From the NCBI GenBank assembly GCA_963801855.1, contig CAWDGK010000002.1, positions 868,001 to 932,000 on the forward strand: a stretch of 64,000 nt of DNA, written 5' to 3'. Numbering within the stretch: position 1 is the first letter of the stretch; every line of letters begins with the position of its first letter. Origin of the DNA: JACDAN01 sp963801855. GTDB lineage: Bacteria; Actinomycetota; Thermoleophilia; Gaiellales; Gaiellaceae. The notes under the pieces were generated by a model, which was not told the DNA's origin, made no database searches, and saw only the letters and a program-made list of their open reading frames with translations. The position numbers and the translations under genes were made by a program. This document shows positions 53,301 to 60,741 of this stretch, piece after piece.

Positions 53301-53623
53301 TCGACCGGGCCTCCGTGGCAGTGGCCGGAATGGTCGTGGCCAGACAGCGCCCGTCCACTGCGAAGGGCGTCGTGTTCATGCTGCTCGAGGACGAGGTCGG
53401 CCAGATGAACCTGATCGTCCCGCCGCAGGTCTACGAGCAGTTCAGGCCGGTCGTGCGGGCCGAGAAGCTCGTGCTGGCCCGCGGGAGATTCGAGCGGCAA
53501 GGGCGAAACCAGAACGTCCTCGTCCGCGAGATCGAGACCCTCGCGCCGCTCGCCCGCCGCCTGGCGGAGGTCGAGCAGCTCGGCGACTCACTTCCGCCGG
53601 CGCACCATTTCGGGCACCGCTAG
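50394..53623 (+). CDS. dnaE2: Error-prone DNA polymerase III alpha subunit DnaE2 (frame broken twice)
   Basis: About 1075 residues when joined, the size of DnaE2. N-terminal PHP domain (ELHAHSSYSFLDGASLPEEL, LALTDHDGVYG), the polymerase active site PDIDLDFPRDIREK, the QHPGGMVIS segment, and a C-terminal OB domain (VAVAGMVVARQRPSTAKGVV). One base extra near 51540 and another near 52984 each shift the frame while conserved sequence continues. The SOS palindrome at its start and an SOS-controlled ImuB-like gene 2.3 kb upstream support DnaE2 rather than the replicative DnaE1. Confidence 0.92.
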
Positions 53624-53629
53624 CCGCCG

Positions 53630-53935
53630 CTAGAGGTCTTCGATCTCGAGACCGAATCGGGGCATGCGGTCGATCACCGTCTGGTTGAACTCGGCCTCGT
53701 ACTCCTCGGCGTCCGGGCTCTCCAGCGTGCGGGCGTAGGTGTCGCGCATCTCGGCGATGGCCTCCGTGCCGTGCTCGACGAGCTCCTGGTACCGGCCGTA
53801 GATCTCCTCGGCGTCCTCGCGGTCGGCGTCGTCGTAGGCGCGCTCGGCCTCGTCCACGCGGCGCAGGAAGTCCGCGTCCTGCTCCTCGAACAGGTCGAGC
53901 TGCCGGGCGATCAGCTCGGCGAAGCGGCCCCCCAT
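53630..53935 (-). CDS. Acidic helical protein of unknown function
   Basis: 101 residues, nearly all helix and strongly acidic (RQLDLFEEQDADFLRRVDEA, YDDADREDAEEIYGRYQELV). The start QLDLFEEQ resembles a clamp-binding QxxLF peptide (QLDLFE) near residue 12, which is noteworthy beside dnaE2, but this is pattern matching only. It converges with dnaE2, seven bases apart, and is divergent from the nuclease-fold gene by 20 bases. Confidence 0.65.
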   Translation of the reverse strand: MGGRFAELIARQLDLFEEQDADFLRRVDEAERAYDDADREDAEEIYGRYQELVEHGTEAIAEMRDTYARTLESPDAEEYEAEFNQTVIDRMPRFGLEIEDL

Positions 53936-53955
53936 CGACGGCCTAGGCTACCCGT

Positions 53956-54735
53956 GTGGTCGTTCGCACCTGGAACATCTTCCACGGGAACACGGTTCCG
54001 CCCGGGCGCCACCGCTACGTCGAGGAGATGGTGCGGCTCGTGACCCACGACCGGCCGGACTTCGTCTGCCTCCAGGAGGTGCCGCCGTGGGCGCTCGAGC
54101 CGATCGGCCGTTGGAGCGGGATGCAGGTCTACGGCGAAGTCGCGGCGCGGGCGACGATCGGGCCGCTTCCGTCGACGCCCGAGCTCGGCAGGCGGATCAC
54201 CGACCTGAATCCCGGGCTCCTTCGCTCCGGCTTCGAGGGCCAGGCGAACGCGATCCTCGTCTCGCCGGAGCGGAAGATCCTCGCCCGCCATGTCGTGACC
54301 CTGAACCCGCTCTCGTTCCGGCTGCGGAAAGGCCGTCGCCTCGGCCTGTCCGTGGTCTCCCAGCTGGCGTGGGGCAAGGAGCGGCGCCAGTGCATCGCCG
54401 TTCGCCTGGAGGGCGGGCTCGTCGTCGCCTGCCTCCACGCGACCAAGGCGCGAAACCCCCGCGTACCCGATGCGGAGATCGTTCGGGCCGCGCGCTGGAC
54501 AGCCCGGCTCGCGGGCGACTCGCCCTGCATCCTCGCGGGGGATTTCAACGTCGACACGGCCAGGTCCGTGGTCATCGAGCACCTGGACGGCTTCACGAGG
54601 GCCGGCCCGGGGATCGACCACGTCGTGGCCCGCGGCGCATCGACCGGGCCGTACGACCGGTGGACGCCGGAGCGGCGCCGCCTCGGAGAGCTCGCGCTCT
54701 CGGACCATGCGCCGGTTCAGGTGGAGGTCACATGA
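53956..54735 (+). CDS. Endonuclease/exonuclease/phosphatase-family protein
   Basis: 259 residues of the EEP metal-dependent hydrolase fold. Catalytic motifs in order: RTWNIFHGN (Asn), VCLQEVPP (Glu), ILAGDFNVDT (Asp/Asn) and LSDHAPVQVEV (Asp-His). Substrate could be DNA or phospholipid head groups; no further hint. GTG 53956; the TGA overlaps the next ATG. Confidence 0.88.
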   Translation: MVVRTWNIFHGNTVPPGRHRYVEEMVRLVTHDRPDFVCLQEVPPWALEPIGRWSGMQVYGEVAARATIGPLPSTPELGRRITDLNPGLLRSGFEGQANAILVSPERKILARHVVTLNPLSFRLRKGRRLGLSVVSQLAWGKERRQCIAVRLEGGLVVACLHATKARNPRVPDAEIVRAARWTARLAGDSPCILAGDFNVDTARSVVIEHLDGFTRAGPGIDHVVARGASTGPYDRWTPERRRLGELALSDHAPVQVEVT

Positions 54736-55820
54736 CCTTCGAGGAGGCGCGGGCGGCCTTTCCGGTGCTCGAGCGGTACGCGTACCTGAACGCCGGCTCG
54801 GTCGGGCCGATGACTCGGGCGACCTACGACGCGATCGTGGAGGCGGAGCGGGCCGAGCTGGGGCCGCGTGGAGGCTACGACGCCTTCAACGAAATCATCG
54901 AGGCGCGCCAGCGGCTGCGCGGTCTGCTCGCCGGGCAGATCGCCGTGGACGCGGACCGCGTCGCGCTCATGTCATCCACCTCGGAGGGCTGCCGGGTCGT
55001 GCTCGCCGGCCTGGACCTGAGCCCGGAGGACGAGGTGGTGACGACGGATGCGGAGCACTTCGGCCTGCTCGGCCCGCTTCACGCCTCTCGAGCGTGTGTT
55101 CGCGTGGCGGCCGTGCGCGACCGTCCTGCGGAGGAGGCGTTCGACGCGATCCTGGCGGAGGTCGGGCCGCGGACGAAGCTGATCGCGCTCTCGCACGTGC
55201 TGTGGGTCAACGGCCACGTGATTCCGCTCGAGGCGCTGCAAGGGGCCGTCTCGGCGCCGCTGCTCGTCGACGGGGCGCAGTCGGTCGGCGCGATACCGGT
55301 CGAGGCCGAGGTGTTCGACTTCTACACCGTCTCCGGCCAGAAATGGCTCTGCGGGCCCACGCCGACAGGCGGGCTCTACGTCCGCGATCCCGAGCGGCTG
55401 CGGATTGCGGGGCCGAGCTACTTCTCCCAGGCGTCGTACGAGTCGGACGGGGCGTTCGTCGCCCGGGAGGGGGCCGCGCGTTTCGAGCAGGGCTGGATCC
55501 CGCACGCGTTCATCGCGGGGCTGGAGGCGTCGATCCACGGGATGCCCGAGTGGCGGTTCGACCGCGCTCGCGAGATGACCGACCTCTGTCGCCAGGGGCT
55601 CGTCGACGCAGGCTTCGACGTCGTCACCGAGCAGGGCCACGGAACGCTGGTCTCCCTCCGCTGGCCCGGAGACACCACCGCGGCGGTGAAACGGCTCTAC
55701 GAAGAGGACATCGTCATCCGCGACCTCCCCGGGACGGGCCTGCTGCGCGCCTCGTGCGGCTACTGGACGAGCGAGGACGACATCGAGCGGCTGATCGCCG
55801 GGCTGAACGCGGCGGCCTAG
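54732..55820 (+). CDS. Class V aminotransferase-fold PLP enzyme
   Basis: 362 residues. The PLP lysine is in SGQKWLCGPTPTGGLYV near residue 205, with LLVDGAQSVGAIPVE (PLP-binding Asp and Gln) before it and SSTSEGCRVVLAGL earlier. Such enzymes include cysteine desulfurase-like and isopenicillin-N-epimerase-like proteins; the subfamily is undetermined. ATG 54732 overlaps the upstream stop (ATGA). Confidence 0.9.
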   Translation: MTFEEARAAFPVLERYAYLNAGSVGPMTRATYDAIVEAERAELGPRGGYDAFNEIIEARQRLRGLLAGQIAVDADRVALMSSTSEGCRVVLAGLDLSPEDEVVTTDAEHFGLLGPLHASRACVRVAAVRDRPAEEAFDAILAEVGPRTKLIALSHVLWVNGHVIPLEALQGAVSAPLLVDGAQSVGAIPVEAEVFDFYTVSGQKWLCGPTPTGGLYVRDPERLRIAGPSYFSQASYESDGAFVAREGAARFEQGWIPHAFIAGLEASIHGMPEWRFDRAREMTDLCRQGLVDAGFDVVTEQGHGTLVSLRWPGDTTAAVKRLYEEDIVIRDLPGTGLLRASCGYWTSEDDIERLIAGLNAAA

Positions 55821-56205
55821 AGGCTGCGAAGAGGTCGACGAGGTTGCCGTCCGGGTCCTTGACCTGGGCGTAGCGCATGCCCCAGACCGCGTCCCAGGGC
55901 TCCTTGTGACTCGTCCCGCCGCTCTCGAGCAGGGCTGCGTAGGCGGCATCGACCTCACCAGGCGAGTCGCAGCGGAAGGCGATTGCCGAGACCGGTGACC
56001 CTCGGACGGCGGCTTCCAGTCGGGATCGAACGACCGGACGATCTCCTCAGTGTCGAGCATGATCCGAACACCCGCCGCCGACGCCTCGGCGTGACCCTCC
56101 GACGTCCGCTCCGTCGGGAAACTCGAGCCCGAGCTCGCCGTAGAACCCGATCGCACGGCCCATGTCGGAGACGACGATGCCGATGGCCTCGAACCGCGGA
56201 GTCAT
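55816..56205 (-). pseudogene. VOC (glyoxalase-like) superfamily protein, frame broken
   Basis: From ATG 56205: TPRFEAIGIVVSDMGRAIGF YGELGLEF is the classic VOC opening (shown split). Near 56104 one extra base moves the sequence to EGHAEASAAGVRIMLDTEE, and near 56003 one missing base moves it again to AIAFRCDSPGEVDAAYAALL and MRYAQVKDPDGNLVDLF. The stop is unclear, probably near 55820 with a third slip. ATGA overlap with the upstream HD gene implies co-translation. Metal ligands are partly visible (no clear His at the first strand), so function is open. Confidence 0.65.
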
Positions 56206-56777
56206 GCCGCGTCCGCCGCAGTCCGCAGCCCGAGCTCGCCGGAGATCGGCTTCATCGCGTCCGTGACCGTCTGGATGTGCTCGTCGAAGTCGACGCCGAG
56301 CAGCTCGGCGCCGGCGTGCACCTCGTCCCGGTGCACCCCCGCCGCGAACGACGGCTGCTTGAGCTTCTTCTTCACGGACTTCGGCGTCAGCGTCTCGATG
56401 CCGTCCGGGCGGACGAGCCCACAGGCGTGGATGAACCCCGCGAGCTCGTCGCACGCAAAGAGCGTCTTCTTGAGATCCGTGTCGCGCGGCATGGCCAGAT
56501 GCTCGGCGTGGGAGAGCACCGACTCGACGAGCTCCTCGGGATAGCCCTCCTCACGCAGGATCGGCGCTCCGTCCTGCGGGTGCTTGTCGAGCGTGGGGTG
56601 GATCTCGTAGTCGAAGTCGTGGAGGAGGGCGGTCGCGCCCCAGAGCTCCTCGTTGCCGTCGAGCTTGCGCGCATACGCACGAACCGCTGCCTCGACTGCC
56701 AGGGCGTGGCGCAGGAGGGCCTGGCTCTTCGTGTAACGGGTGAGCGTGTCCCAGGCTCGGTCTCGGGTGACTTCCAT
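56202..56777 (-). CDS. HD-domain phosphohydrolase-like protein
   Basis: 191 residues. LLRHALAVEAAVRAYARKL and ALLHDFDYEIHPTLDKHP carry the His...HD metal motif, and SHAEHLAMPRDT adds later residues. This is the group of short HD hydrolases often annotated as hydrolases or tRNA HD-type proteins. Its ATG is 24 bases from the divergent murA ATG. Confidence 0.88.
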   Translation of the reverse strand: MEVTRDRAWDTLTRYTKSQALLRHALAVEAAVRAYARKLDGNEELWGATALLHDFDYEIHPTLDKHPQDGAPILREEGYPEELVESVLSHAEHLAMPRDTDLKKTLFACDELAGFIHACGLVRPDGIETLTPKSVKKKLKQPSFAAGVHRDEVHAGAELLGVDFDEHIQTVTDAMKPISGELGLRTAADAA

Positions 56778-56801
56778 TGGCCTCAGTACGATAGTCCGCT
56801 T

Positions 56802-58112
56802 ATGTCGGCCACACTCGTACCGAATGCGCTGATGGAGAGCTTCGTCATCGAAGGCGGCACCCCGCTCGGCGGCCGCGTCGCCGCCGCGGGGAACAAGAAC
56901 GGCGCCCTGCCGATCCTCGCCGCGACCCTGCTCGCGAGCGAGCCGGTGACGCTCTCGAACGTGCCGCGGATCCGCGACGTCGACACGATGGTCGCGCTCC
57001 TGGCCGACGTCGGCGCCGAGGTCGAGTGGCTTGGCCCGAACGAGATCCGCGTCGACGCCTCGAACGCGCAGAAGACAGCTCTCGATCCGGATCTCTGCCG
57101 GCAGATCCGGGCGTCGTTCCTGCTGGCCGGCCCGCTGCTCGCCCGGTTCGGGCGCGCGAGCGTCCCACCGCCCGGCGGCGACGTCATCGGCCGCCGCAGG
57201 CTCGACCCGCATGTTCACGCGCTCGCGGAGATGGGCGTGGAGATCTCGATCAACGGCACCTTCGAGATGCAGACATCCGGACTCCAGGGGCGCCGGATCT
57301 TCCTCGACGAGGCGAGCGTCATGGCGACCGAGAACGCGGTCATGGCAGCGACGCTCGCCACCGGCGAGACCGTGATCGGGAACGCCGCCTGCGAGCCGCA
57401 CGTACAGGATCTCTGCCGCTTTCTCTGCTCGCTCGGCGCCAGGATCGAGGGAATCGCCTCGAACATCCTCCGCGTCAAGGGCGTCGAGCAGCTCGGCGGG
57501 GGAGAGTGGCGCGTCGCGCCGGAGCACATCGAGGTGGCGAGCTTCATCGGCCTTGCGGCGGTCACAGGCGGCGACATGCTCATCGAGCACGTCGCGCCCG
57601 AGGATCTCGCGCCGATCCTTCCCGTCTTTCGCCGGCTCGGCGTCGAGGTCGAGCTCCACGACTCGAGCGTCCGTGTCCCGCCGGGACAGGAACTGGTGAT
57701 CGAGGACGACCTCGGCGACCAGATTCCGAAGATCGAGGACGGCCCGTGGCCCGCCTTCCCCGCCGACCTCACATCCATCGCCCTCGCCGTCGCGACCCAG
57801 GCGCGTGGCACGGTCCTGATCTTCGAGAAGATGTTCGAGAACCGCCTGTTCTTCGTCGACAGGCTGATCGGGATGGGCGCGCGCATCATCCTGTGCGACC
57901 CGCACCGCGCGGTCGTCACCGGCCCGTCGAAGCTGTACGGCCAGCGCATGTCGAGCCCGGACATTCGCGCCGGCATGGCCATGCTGATCGCGAGCCTCTG
58001 CGCCGAAGGCGTGTCGACGATCGGAAACGTCGGCGAGATCGACCGCGGCTACGAGCGGATCGACGAACGGCTACGCGCGCTCGGCGCGAAGATCGACCGC
58101 GTCGACGGCTAG
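56802..58112 (+). CDS. murA: UDP-N-acetylglucosamine 1-carboxyvinyltransferase (MurA) with active-site Asp
   Basis: First committed step of peptidoglycan synthesis: enolpyruvyl transfer from PEP to UDP-GlcNAc. 436 residues from ATG 56802 (426 if the ATG at 56832, MESFVIEGG, is used). GNKNGALPILAATLLASEPV is the substrate-binding N-terminus; RMSSPDIRAGMAMLIASLCA near the end is diagnostic. The active-site loop reads PGGDVIGRRRLDPHV where E. coli has Cys115, so residue 127 here is Asp. Cys-to-Asp at this place is known to make MurA insensitive to fosfomycin, as in mycobacteria. Confidence 0.95.
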   Translation: MSATLVPNALMESFVIEGGTPLGGRVAAAGNKNGALPILAATLLASEPVTLSNVPRIRDVDTMVALLADVGAEVEWLGPNEIRVDASNAQKTALDPDLCRQIRASFLLAGPLLARFGRASVPPPGGDVIGRRRLDPHVHALAEMGVEISINGTFEMQTSGLQGRRIFLDEASVMATENAVMAATLATGETVIGNAACEPHVQDLCRFLCSLGARIEGIASNILRVKGVEQLGGGEWRVAPEHIEVASFIGLAAVTGGDMLIEHVAPEDLAPILPVFRRLGVEVELHDSSVRVPPGQELVIEDDLGDQIPKIEDGPWPAFPADLTSIALAVATQARGTVLIFEKMFENRLFFVDRLIGMGARIILCDPHRAVVTGPSKLYGQRMSSPDIRAGMAMLIASLCAEGVSTIGNVGEIDRGYERIDERLRALGAKIDRVDG

Positions 58113-59752
58113 TTCGCTCGAACGCGAAGGACGAGCCGGCCGGAAGAGGCGGCAGTCAACTCCGGTGCGCCCGCGTACTTGACCCGCATGACGTAGCGGC
58201 CGGGGCGAAGGCGAGTCTGCAGCGAGACCTGACCGCCGGCGCGTGTGCGGCCGCGGGCGATCCGGTGCCACTTGCCCTTGCGGCGAACCTGCAGTGAAAC
58301 CCGCCGGCCCGCCGGGGAGATGGCCGAGAGCCTCGAGTTCAGCTTGGCGCGGACGCGAACCTTCAGGTGCCGGACACTGCGGTGGAGCGGGCCGACGAGG
58401 CGAAGCGAGGAGAACGCGCGCGCGGGCGGGACGATCTCCCCGCCGTTCTGCGCGGTCGCGACAGCGCGGCCGATGTCGAGGATCCCGTAGCCGAGCCCCT
58501 TCGTCCAGGCTCCGTCGCCCGAAGCAGTGCGCTTGAGGATCCACGCCACCTGGTCGCGCGTGAGATTCGGGTTCGCGGCCCAGACGAGCGCCGCGGCGCC
58601 GGCGACCTGCGGAGCGGCGAACGACGTGCCGCTCGAGTAGCCGTAGAAGCCGGTGGTCGAGCCGGGAAGGGCGTACCGGGGCCAGTCGCGGCCTCTGGCA
58701 TACGACGAGACGGCGCCGAACACGTTCTCGCCCGGTGCGGCAAGAGAGATCCACGACCCCGTGTTCGAGAAGGACGCGCGGCGCCCGGCCTTGGTGGTCG
58801 CTCCGACCGAGAGGCCGAGGCCCCCGCGGCCCTGCGAGCCGACCGGCTGGAGAAGGGCGGCCGGGTACTCGATCGGGTTGCCGTCTTCGAACTCGTTCCC
58901 TGCAGCGGCCACCACGAGCACTCCGTGCTCGCCGGCGAACTCGAGGGCCTTGCGCTCGACAGCCGAGGTTTCCGTGCCGCCGATCGAGAGGTTGATGACC
59001 TTGGCGCCGTGGTTGACCGCGTAGACGATGGCGTCGGCCTCGTCGACGTCTGTGAAGGAGCCGTCGGCGCGGCCCGATTGGATCAACAGGAGCTGGGAGT
59101 CGCCTCCCGAGCCTGCGATGCCCTCGTTGTTCGTGACCGAGCCGCCCGCGATCGAGGCGACGAACGTGCCGTGGCCGTGGAGATCGCGGATATCGGTGCT
59201 CCCGTTGAAGACGTTGTAGGTCTCGGGCGCCTTGGCCGCGAGATCGGGAGCCGTGATGTCGGCGCCGGTGTCGACGATCGCGATCTTCACTCCGGCCGCC
59301 GCGCGGAGCACGGCGTCGGGCACCGCGCTCATCCGGGTGGCGTCGTACTGCCACTGATACGACACACCGGCGGAGTACATCGCCGTGAGGCCCGGCTCGG
59401 AAGCCGAGAAACGGGGCTCGGGCGTCTCCACCGACGCGATCCCGGAAAGCCGCGAGACACCGGCCGCAAATGTGCGGACGTCGGTCGGCCGAACTTCCAC
59501 GGAACGGACATCGGGAAGACGCCGAACGATGCGCGCCGGATACTGCTTCAGCGCCCGGGAGAGAGCTCCACGGGTCTCGTAGGTGACCACGGCGGTGCCT
59601 GCCGAGGAGGCGGGGCGGGCCGAGGCCGAGAGGGCTGCGGGCACGCCGAGCGCTGCGGCTCCGATGATCGGGAGGATTGCCGCAACGAGTCGTACCGCAG
59701 GGTGTGCACCTTTGGGGTTCATGGGCCGCTTGGAGCCGGGTGTGGCTCGCAC
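58109..59752 (-). CDS. Secreted subtilisin-family (S8) serine protease
   Basis: 547 residues (537 from the internal ATG 59722, which better fits the signal peptide AVRLVAAILPIIGAAALGVP). A propeptide-like region precedes the catalytic domain: Asp in AIVDTGADITAPD, His in HGHGTFVASIAGG, Asn in AAAGNEFED, and Ser in SSGTSFAAPQVAGAAALVWA. A ~110-residue basic beta-rich tail follows (VRVRAKLNSRLSAISPAGRR). Exported protease of unknown substrate. It overlaps the murA stop by four bases and is divergent from the HisB-like gene with a 47-base gap. Confidence 0.92.
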   Translation of the reverse strand: MRATPGSKRPMNPKGAHPAVRLVAAILPIIGAAALGVPAALSASARPASSAGTAVVTYETRGALSRALKQYPARIVRRLPDVRSVEVRPTDVRTFAAGVSRLSGIASVETPEPRFSASEPGLTAMYSAGVSYQWQYDATRMSAVPDAVLRAAAGVKIAIVDTGADITAPDLAAKAPETYNVFNGSTDIRDLHGHGTFVASIAGGSVTNNEGIAGSGGDSQLLLIQSGRADGSFTDVDEADAIVYAVNHGAKVINLSIGGTETSAVERKALEFAGEHGVLVVAAAGNEFEDGNPIEYPAALLQPVGSQGRGGLGLSVGATTKAGRRASFSNTGSWISLAAPGENVFGAVSSYARGRDWPRYALPGSTTGFYGYSSGTSFAAPQVAGAAALVWAANPNLTRDQVAWILKRTASGDGAWTKGLGYGILDIGRAVATAQNGGEIVPPARAFSSLRLVGPLHRSVRHLKVRVRAKLNSRLSAISPAGRRVSLQVRRKGKWHRIARGRTRAGGQVSLQTRLRPGRYVMRVKYAGAPELTAASSGRLVLRVRAN

Positions 59753-59799
59753 AGTCGAAATCGGCCCTCTGAGAGCCCTGCGATACCCTCGTTCGAGCG

Positions 59800-60333
59800 A
59801 TGGAGAGGGCTACCGAACCCGAACGGGGGATCCGCACCGCGCGGATCGATCTAGGCGGAACCGGGAGGGCAAACGTGGCCACCGGGCTCCCTGTCCTGGA
59901 CCATCTGCTCGGCCTGTTCGCGGGGCATTCCGGCTTCGACCTGCAACTCGAAGTCGCGCCCGGAGGCCCGGACGCCGTCGCCACGGCCGCAGGCCGAGCC
60001 CTCGGCGAGGCACTGCGCGAGGTGATGGCGCAGGGCGGCGCCGCGGGCTACGGCTACGCGATGGTTCCGGCAGACGAGGCCCTCGCCAACGTCGTGCTCG
60101 AGGTTTCCGGCCGTCCGCTGCTCGTATCCAACGTCGATCTCTCGGATGCCCACGTCGCAGGCCTCGACCGCGACCTGGTCTCGGGCTTCCTCCGCGAGCT
60201 GGCCGAAGCCGCGGGCCTCACGCTCCACGTGCGGCTCCTGCACGGCGAGAACGCGGAGCACGTGCTCGAAGCGATCTTCAAAGCCCTCGGAGGAGCGCTC
60301 GCGAACGCCGCGGCGCCGTTGCGAAAGGAGTAG
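59800..60333 (+). CDS. HisB-like protein lacking the first metal-binding motif
   Basis: 177 residues aligned by eye to imidazoleglycerol-phosphate dehydratase. VLDHLLGLFAGHSGFDL, VPADEALANVVLEVSGRP and HGENAEHVLEAIFKALGGAL follow the HisB order. The essential HHTVED motif of the first half is absent (DAVATAAGRALG at that place) and the second HHxxE motif reads EHVLE with one His lost. Loss of Mn2+ ligands argues against normal dehydratase activity. It stands alone, far from any his operon. ATG 59800; the next start is three bases after its stop. Confidence 0.75.
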   Translation: MERATEPERGIRTARIDLGGTGRANVATGLPVLDHLLGLFAGHSGFDLQLEVAPGGPDAVATAAGRALGEALREVMAQGGAAGYGYAMVPADEALANVVLEVSGRPLLVSNVDLSDAHVAGLDRDLVSGFLRELAEAAGLTLHVRLLHGENAEHVLEAIFKALGGALANAAAPLRKE

Positions 60334-60335
60334 GG

Positions 60336-60726
60336 ATGGGAGACAGGACCGTCGTCCGCACGGAAGCTGCGCCGGCCCCGTTCCAGGGTGCGCCGTACTC
60401 GCAGGCGATCAAGGCTGGAGGGTTCGTGTTCGTCGCAGGCCAGGTCGGGCTGAAGCCGGATCACGGCGAGCTCGTGAGTGACGGGATCGCCGAGCAGACC
60501 GAGCAGGTGTTCGACAATCTCGAGGCGATCCTCGCCGAGGCGGGCTCGGGCCTCGACCGGATCGTCAAGACCACCGTCTTCCTCGCGGATTTCGACGACT
60601 TCCAGGCCATGAACGAGGTCTACGGCCGGCGGATCGGCGGACAGCCCGCCCGCGCGCGCCACCGTGGAGGTCTCGAAGCTCCCCTCGGGCGCAAAGGTCG
60701 AGATCGAGGCCATCGCGGTGGCTTGA
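60336..60726 (+). CDS. ridA: RidA family deaminase (frame broken near 3' end)
   Basis: RidA hydrolyses reactive enamine/imine intermediates (2-aminoacrylate). FVFVAGQVGLKPDHGELVSD, EQTEQVFDNLEAILAEAGSG, and FDDFQAMNEVYGR are the family's conserved segments. Near 60645 one extra C (in CAGCCCG) shifts the frame; the natural C-terminus ATVEVSKLPSGAKVEIEAIA continues one frame over and ends at TGA 60724-60726. About 129 residues in total, as usual. RBS AAAGGAG overlaps the upstream gene end. Confidence 0.92.
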
Positions 60727-60741
60727 GCCACAATCCGGGGC

